Source of the DNA: Oceanispirochaeta sp963676905
GTDB taxonomy: Bacteria; Spirochaetota; Spirochaetia; DSM-2461
Assembly: GCA_963676905.2 (NCBI GenBank)
Contig: CAXXVE010000001.1
Location: 3,162,001-3,226,000 of the forward strand
Direction of reading: 5' to 3'
DNA length: 64,000 nt
A model generated the notes under the pieces. It saw only the letters and a program-made list of their open reading frames with translations, was not told the DNA's origin and searched no databases. Shown here piece after piece: positions 60,453 through 64,000 of this stretch. Made by a program: the position numbers and the translations under genes. Position 1 is the stretch's first letter, and every line of letters begins with the position of its first letter.

Positions 60453-61502
60453 ATGGCTCGTTCAAATAATAAATTATTCAGCGGATTCTCAACTGATATA
60501 GGGATTGATCTTGGTACATGTAATACATTGATCTACGTCAGAGGAAAGGGGATCGTAAGCAGCGAGCCTTCTGTTGTTGCTGTAGAAAGGGGAACCAAAA
60601 AAGTAGTTGCCGTCGGTACAGAAGCCAAGGCCATGCTATGGAAAACTCCAGGTGACATTATAGCCATCCGTCCCCTGAGAGACGGAGTTATTGCGGATCT
60701 TGAAACAACAGAGAAGATGATCCGCTACTTTATTGCAAAAGTACTTCCCAAACGGTGGATAGTAAAACCCAGAATGGTAATCGGCGTACCCTCCTGTATT
60801 ACAGAAGTTGAGAGGCGCGCTGTTGAAGAGAGTGCATTCAAGGCGGGAGCAAGAGAGGTCAAGATTATAGAGGAGTCTCTTGCCGCTGCAATCGGAGCCG
60901 ATATTCCCATCTTCGAGCCTGCAGGACATATGGTCTGCGATATCGGCGGGGGAACTACAGAGATATCTGTTATCTCCCTTGGCGGTATGGTTGTAACCAA
61001 TGCAATAAGACTCGCCGGTGACGGGTTTGACGTGGCTATCATCAAACATGTACGCTCCGTACACAATCTGATTATCGGAGAGCAGACTGCAGAGCGTCTG
61101 AAAATCAATATTGGAAATGCGGCACCCGACAATAAAATCGAAAAGATGGAAATCAAGGGTACCGATGCGATAACAGGTTTGCCCAGACGTCTTGAAATCG
61201 ACTCTGTAGAGGTCAGAGAGGCTCTTCAGGAGCCTATCAATGCCATTGTTGAAGAGGTCAAGCGGACTCTGGGTCAAACTCCTCCTGAGCTCGCAGCGGA
61301 TATTGTGGAACGGGGTATTGTTATGACTGGTGGCGGTTCCGCTCTGAAGGGACTTCCCAAGCTTCTTTCCAAGGAAACCGGAGTACCTGTTATCCTTGCA
61401 GAAAACCCTCTTCTCTGTGTCGCACTGGGTGCAGGAATGTATTTTGAATATGCCAAGGGTGCAAACAGCAGCCGCAGCATTTATGACAATCTGAACTCAT
61501 AA
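60453..61502 (+). CDS. mreB: Rod shape-determining protein MreB
   Basis: 349 residues from ATG 60453 with ggagga upstream. Actin fold: phosphate 1 DIGIDLGTCNTLIYVRGKG, connect 1, phosphate 2 VCDIGGGTTEISVISLGG, and adenosine motif MTGGGSALKGLPKLL. It forms membrane filaments that guide cell-wall synthesis. It heads the mreB-mreC-mreD-mrdA operon. Confidence 0.97.
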   Translation: MARSNNKLFSGFSTDIGIDLGTCNTLIYVRGKGIVSSEPSVVAVERGTKKVVAVGTEAKAMLWKTPGDIIAIRPLRDGVIADLETTEKMIRYFIAKVLPKRWIVKPRMVIGVPSCITEVERRAVEESAFKAGAREVKIIEESLAAAIGADIPIFEPAGHMVCDIGGGTTEISVISLGGMVVTNAIRLAGDGFDVAIIKHVRSVHNLIIGEQTAERLKINIGNAAPDNKIEKMEIKGTDAITGLPRRLEIDSVEVREALQEPINAIVEEVKRTLGQTPPELAADIVERGIVMTGGGSALKGLPKLLSKETGVPVILAENPLLCVALGAGMYFEYAKGANSSRSIYDNLNS

Positions 61503-61512
61503 GTAGATTTAA

Positions 61513-62355
61513 ATGGCTCAAAATCACAGCAGATTCTGGGGTATACCTTCATTTCTGGTTCTCGTGGTTGTTAATGTAATAGTTCTGACATTTTCGTCAA
61601 ACGGCATGATGGTTTCTCCGAAAACCATGGGAATGAGTGTCCTGTCTCTGTTTCAGAGCGGGATAAGCAGCTCAGTCACATGGTTTTCAGGAACCGTAAA
61701 TTCAATCAATGAGCTGAAGAACCTGAAAGAGGAGTATGACCTTACCCTCAGCAAACTCACAAGTTATGAACAGATGGACAGAAATTTTGAAGAGATCAGC
61801 CGTGAAAATGAGCTTCTTCGAGAGCAGCTGGGATACTCTCAGTCCCTCGAAATAGATCATGAGTCTGCAAGAATTATTGCCAAGGATCCTGTAAATCTTT
61901 TTTCATCCTTTATCATAAACAAGGGCAGCCGGAACGGCCTGACAAGCGGAATGCCTGTGACAGCCTATCAGGACGGCATTATCGGTCTTGTGGGAAAGGT
62001 TGTTGAGACAGGGTACAACTCGGCAAGAGTCATTCCCATTTACAACAGTACAAACTTTGTGGCAGCCAGGTTTCAGAAGGCCCGTTTTGAGGGTTTAATC
62101 GGGGGGCTGGGAGATACAGAAAATCATCTTATGATGAATTATGTCTCCAAAACGGCACTGTCCCGTATTTCAGTAGATGATATGATTGTTACTTCGGGTA
62201 TGGAGTCTATCTATCCCGGAGGGATTTCCATTGGAAAGGTAAACAGTATAACTTCCCGTGAATATAACACCTCTCTGGAGATTGAAGTCCTTCCTGTTAT
62301 TGATTTCGGCAGACTGGAGTATGTATTTGTACTTACCGGGGAGCAGAACAATTGA
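61513..62355 (+). CDS. mreC: Rod shape-determining protein MreC
   Basis: 280 residues. A membrane segment (about 10-30), a coiled coil (LKNLKEEYDLTLSKLTSYEQ) and a periplasmic beta domain with NKGSRNGLTSGMPV and DMIVTSGMESIYPGGISIGKV. It links MreB to the wall enzymes. It overlaps mreD by 4 bases. Confidence 0.95.
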   Translation: MAQNHSRFWGIPSFLVLVVVNVIVLTFSSNGMMVSPKTMGMSVLSLFQSGISSSVTWFSGTVNSINELKNLKEEYDLTLSKLTSYEQMDRNFEEISRENELLREQLGYSQSLEIDHESARIIAKDPVNLFSSFIINKGSRNGLTSGMPVTAYQDGIIGLVGKVVETGYNSARVIPIYNSTNFVAARFQKARFEGLIGGLGDTENHLMMNYVSKTALSRISVDDMIVTSGMESIYPGGISIGKVNSITSREYNTSLEIEVLPVIDFGRLEYVFVLTGEQNN

Positions 62356-62855
62356 AAAAAGCAGTAACTATTTTTATTCTGATGGTCCTCACAATCCTTC
62401 TGAAGACCACTCTATCAAGATATATAAGTCTCAGTTTCGGTCTTCCCGATCTGACTCTCATAATTCTGGTCTATATCTCCATCCGTTACGGCTCCCTTCA
62501 CGGGCAGATAGGCGGGTTCACTGCAGGTCTTGTAGAGGATGTACTCAGCCTCTCTCCACTGGGATTCAACTCTCTGTTGAGGATGATTACTGGACAGTTC
62601 GCCGGAGTCTTCCATGAGAGACTGATGATGGATCCTGTGCTGTTTCCAGTTCTTTCAGTATCCCTTGCAACAGTTCTCAAGGGACTTCTGTCCTCTCTGA
62701 TCCTCTCTGTTTTCAGCATTGAGTATTCAGGAACAGTTTTCTTTAACAGTTCTTTCGGCTTTGAGCTTCTTATGAATGCGCTTCTGGCACCCTTTGTTTT
62801 CCTCCTGCTCCGGATCATATTTGACAGGGTTCAGAATGAAAGGAAGACACTCTAG
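62352..62855 (+). CDS. mreD: Rod shape-determining protein MreD
   Basis: 167 residues starting at TTG 62352. Five hydrophobic segments; the pattern LPDLTLIILVYISIRYGSL then GFTAGLVEDVLSLSPLGFNS is typical of MreD. It works with MreC in the inner membrane. Confidence 0.9.
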   Translation: MKKAVTIFILMVLTILLKTTLSRYISLSFGLPDLTLIILVYISIRYGSLHGQIGGFTAGLVEDVLSLSPLGFNSLLRMITGQFAGVFHERLMMDPVLFPVLSVSLATVLKGLLSSLILSVFSIEYSGTVFFNSSFGFELLMNALLAPFVFLLLRIIFDRVQNERKTL

Positions 62856-62858
62856 TAT

Positions 62859-64000
62859 ATGAGCAGACCGTCATTAATCAGCAATGGAAGAGTTTATGTT
62901 CTCGGCGGCATAATTCTCCTTTTTTTTCTGCTCTATACTCTAAAGCTCTTTAATCTGCAGATTGTGGATAATCTGATTTATGAGCGGAAGGCCCAGCAGG
63001 TCTCCAGCCGTTCAAATGTTATCCCCGCACAGAGAGGGCGCATCTTCGACAGAAATGAAGACCAGCCTCTTGCAATGAATACTGACTCCTTTGCAGTCAA
63101 TTATACCTCGGTATACAGCGACAGCGAGAGTTTTCCCGGAATGATCAGCCTCCTGGCTGAAGTCCTGGAAGTCACCGATGAGGATCTTATAAGGAAACTC
63201 CCCAACAGGAGCTTCTCATCCTACATCCCCGTGGAGCTTGCAGACGGAGTTTCTTTCGAAAAAATAGTCAAAATAGCTGAAAATATTGAGGCTTTTCCCG
63301 GAATAACCTGGAGCAGCAAACCCAAGCGTTTTTACAATATGACAGGATCCGTTGCCCATATTCTCGGCTACGTCGGAAACATAACTCAGGAGGAACTTCA
63401 GGTCCTCTACAACAGAGGCTACTCATCGGGTGATGTTCTCGGCAAAAACGGCATTGAAAAGCAGTACGACCATATTCTGAGAGGAAAAAACGGCCGGATT
63501 TTCAATACAGTTGATGTCCGCGGACGCCAGATGAATACAGAGGGCAACCTGAGGCCGCCTGAAAATGGATATGATATCACCCTGACTATAGACCGCAGAA
63601 TCCAGGAGCTTGCCGAAAAGGCGCTGGGCCCCAGGAAGGGTTCTGTTGTTGTCCTCAATCCTGCAACCGGTGAAGTCCTGGCCCTTGTCTCCTATCCAGG
63701 GTTTAATCCGAACCTATTCAATACAAAAGGCCCCGACAGTTTCGGTGCTCTGTCTCTGAATACGGATTTTCCCTTCCTGAACCGGTCTATTCAGTCTTCC
63801 TACGCTCCGGCTTCGACCTTCAAGGTTCTTATGGCGGCAGCAGCCCTGGAAGACCCCGAGTTCAACCCGAACCGCCTCATAGACTGTACAGGCTCCATGA
63901 CACTTGGAAACCGTGTATTCTACTGCCACAAGAAGACTGGACATGGCAAACTGAACCTGGCTGAAGCTCTGGGAGAGTCCTGCAATATCTATTTCGGTAC
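62859..64000 (+). CDS. mrdA: Penicillin-binding protein 2, N-terminal part (cut by window end)
   Basis: At least 380 residues, open at the window edge, start ATG 62859, 3 bases after mreD. One membrane anchor (about 14-33), then the PBP dimerisation region beginning IPAQRGRIFDRNEDQPLA, with LGKNGIEKQYDHILRG. The transpeptidase domain starts at GSVVVLNPATGEVLALVS and carries the active-site SxxK in APASTFKVLMA; SCNIYFG near the edge is the SxN motif. The KTG motif lies outside. It crosslinks wall during elongation, with RodA probably encoded next. Confidence 0.95.
   Translation, partial: MSRPSLISNGRVYVLGGIILLFFLLYTLKLFNLQIVDNLIYERKAQQVSSRSNVIPAQRGRIFDRNEDQPLAMNTDSFAVNYTSVYSDSESFPGMISLLAEVLEVTDEDLIRKLPNRSFSSYIPVELADGVSFEKIVKIAENIEAFPGITWSSKPKRFYNMTGSVAHILGYVGNITQEELQVLYNRGYSSGDVLGKNGIEKQYDHILRGKNGRIFNTVDVRGRQMNTEGNLRPPENGYDITLTIDRRIQELAEKALGPRKGSVVVLNPATGEVLALVSYPGFNPNLFNTKGPDSFGALSLNTDFPFLNRSIQSSYAPASTFKVLMAAAALEDPEFNPNRLIDCTGSMTLGNRVFYCHKKTGHGKLNLAEALGESCNIYFG

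Noticed and set aside
1..64000. CRISPR arrays, insertion sequences, prophage
   Set aside because: No regularly spaced repeats, no transposase or phage gene, and no terminal inverted repeats were seen. The only longer exact repeat noticed is the tRNA-Tyr pair.

Overview
This window is from a spirochaete chromosome. The diagnostic genes are flaA (outer filament sheath protein), a FlaB core flagellin, the spirochaetal chemotaxis order cheA-cheW-cheX-cheY in which CheW carries a CheR-like tail, a spiro-SPASM radical SAM protein and a BpuR-like PUR-domain protein. Cobinamide salvage, many envelope lipoproteins and several cyclic-di-GMP proteins fit a free-living or loosely host-associated member of the Treponema/Spirochaeta side of the phylum; the species cannot be fixed from this sequence. 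I see no phage, insertion sequence or CRISPR array, and the gene content looks like a vertically inherited core.

Layout. 1-0.9 kb: start of xseA and a small lipoprotein gene, leftward. 0.9-8.8 kb: a tightly overlapping seven-gene rightward operon (spiro-SPASM protein, glycosyltransferase-like protein, SpsF-like cytidylyltransferase, PseG-like/methyltransferase fusion, ATP-grasp ligase, AmiC-type amidase, GerMN protein). It looks like a glycoconjugate or modified-sugar pathway and is the best candidate here for an uncharacterised system. 8.9-15.8 kb: flaA, an opposite-strand outer-membrane protein gene, then cheA-cheW/R-cheX-cheY. 16-18.7 kb: tRNA-Val, a histidine kinase and a PilZ-like protein. 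18.7-23.1 kb: cobS-cobT-cobU-cobC/D-cbiB, leftward. 23.2-24.8 kb: a degenerate-GGDEF/EAL protein.

24.9-30.6 kb: a five-gene operon with a metallophosphoesterase, a Ser/Thr kinase, a membrane FHA protein and a VWA-FHA-like protein, a probable phospho-signalling module. 30.7-35.8 kb: PUR protein, then a short SMC protein without a recognisable hinge and two envelope proteins. 35.9-39.4 kb: ffh-rpsP-khpA-rimM-trmD-rplS. 39.5-43 kb: HD-GYP protein, yraN, small proteins and two leftward envelope genes. 43.1-46.3 kb: coaD, rpmF-acpP-rnc, and a leftward CCA-adding/poly(A) polymerase family gene.

46.3-47.4 kb: flaB with a clear sigma-28 promoter and a leader resembling a CsrA-controlled flagellin leader. 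47.5-51.4 kb: thiamine pyrophosphokinase, an SPFH-like membrane protein, a HAD hydrolase, chorismate mutase and methionine aminopeptidase-like genes. 51.6-51.9 kb: tRNA-Tyr, tRNA-Thr, tRNA-Tyr. 51.9-59.1 kb: YkgJ-like and MBL-fold proteins, then mltG-dnaG-rpoD and a coiled-coil zinc-ribbon protein. 59.1-64 kb: RNase P RNA, a TPR protein, and the cell-shape operon mreB-mreC-mreD-mrdA, the last gene cut by the window edge.
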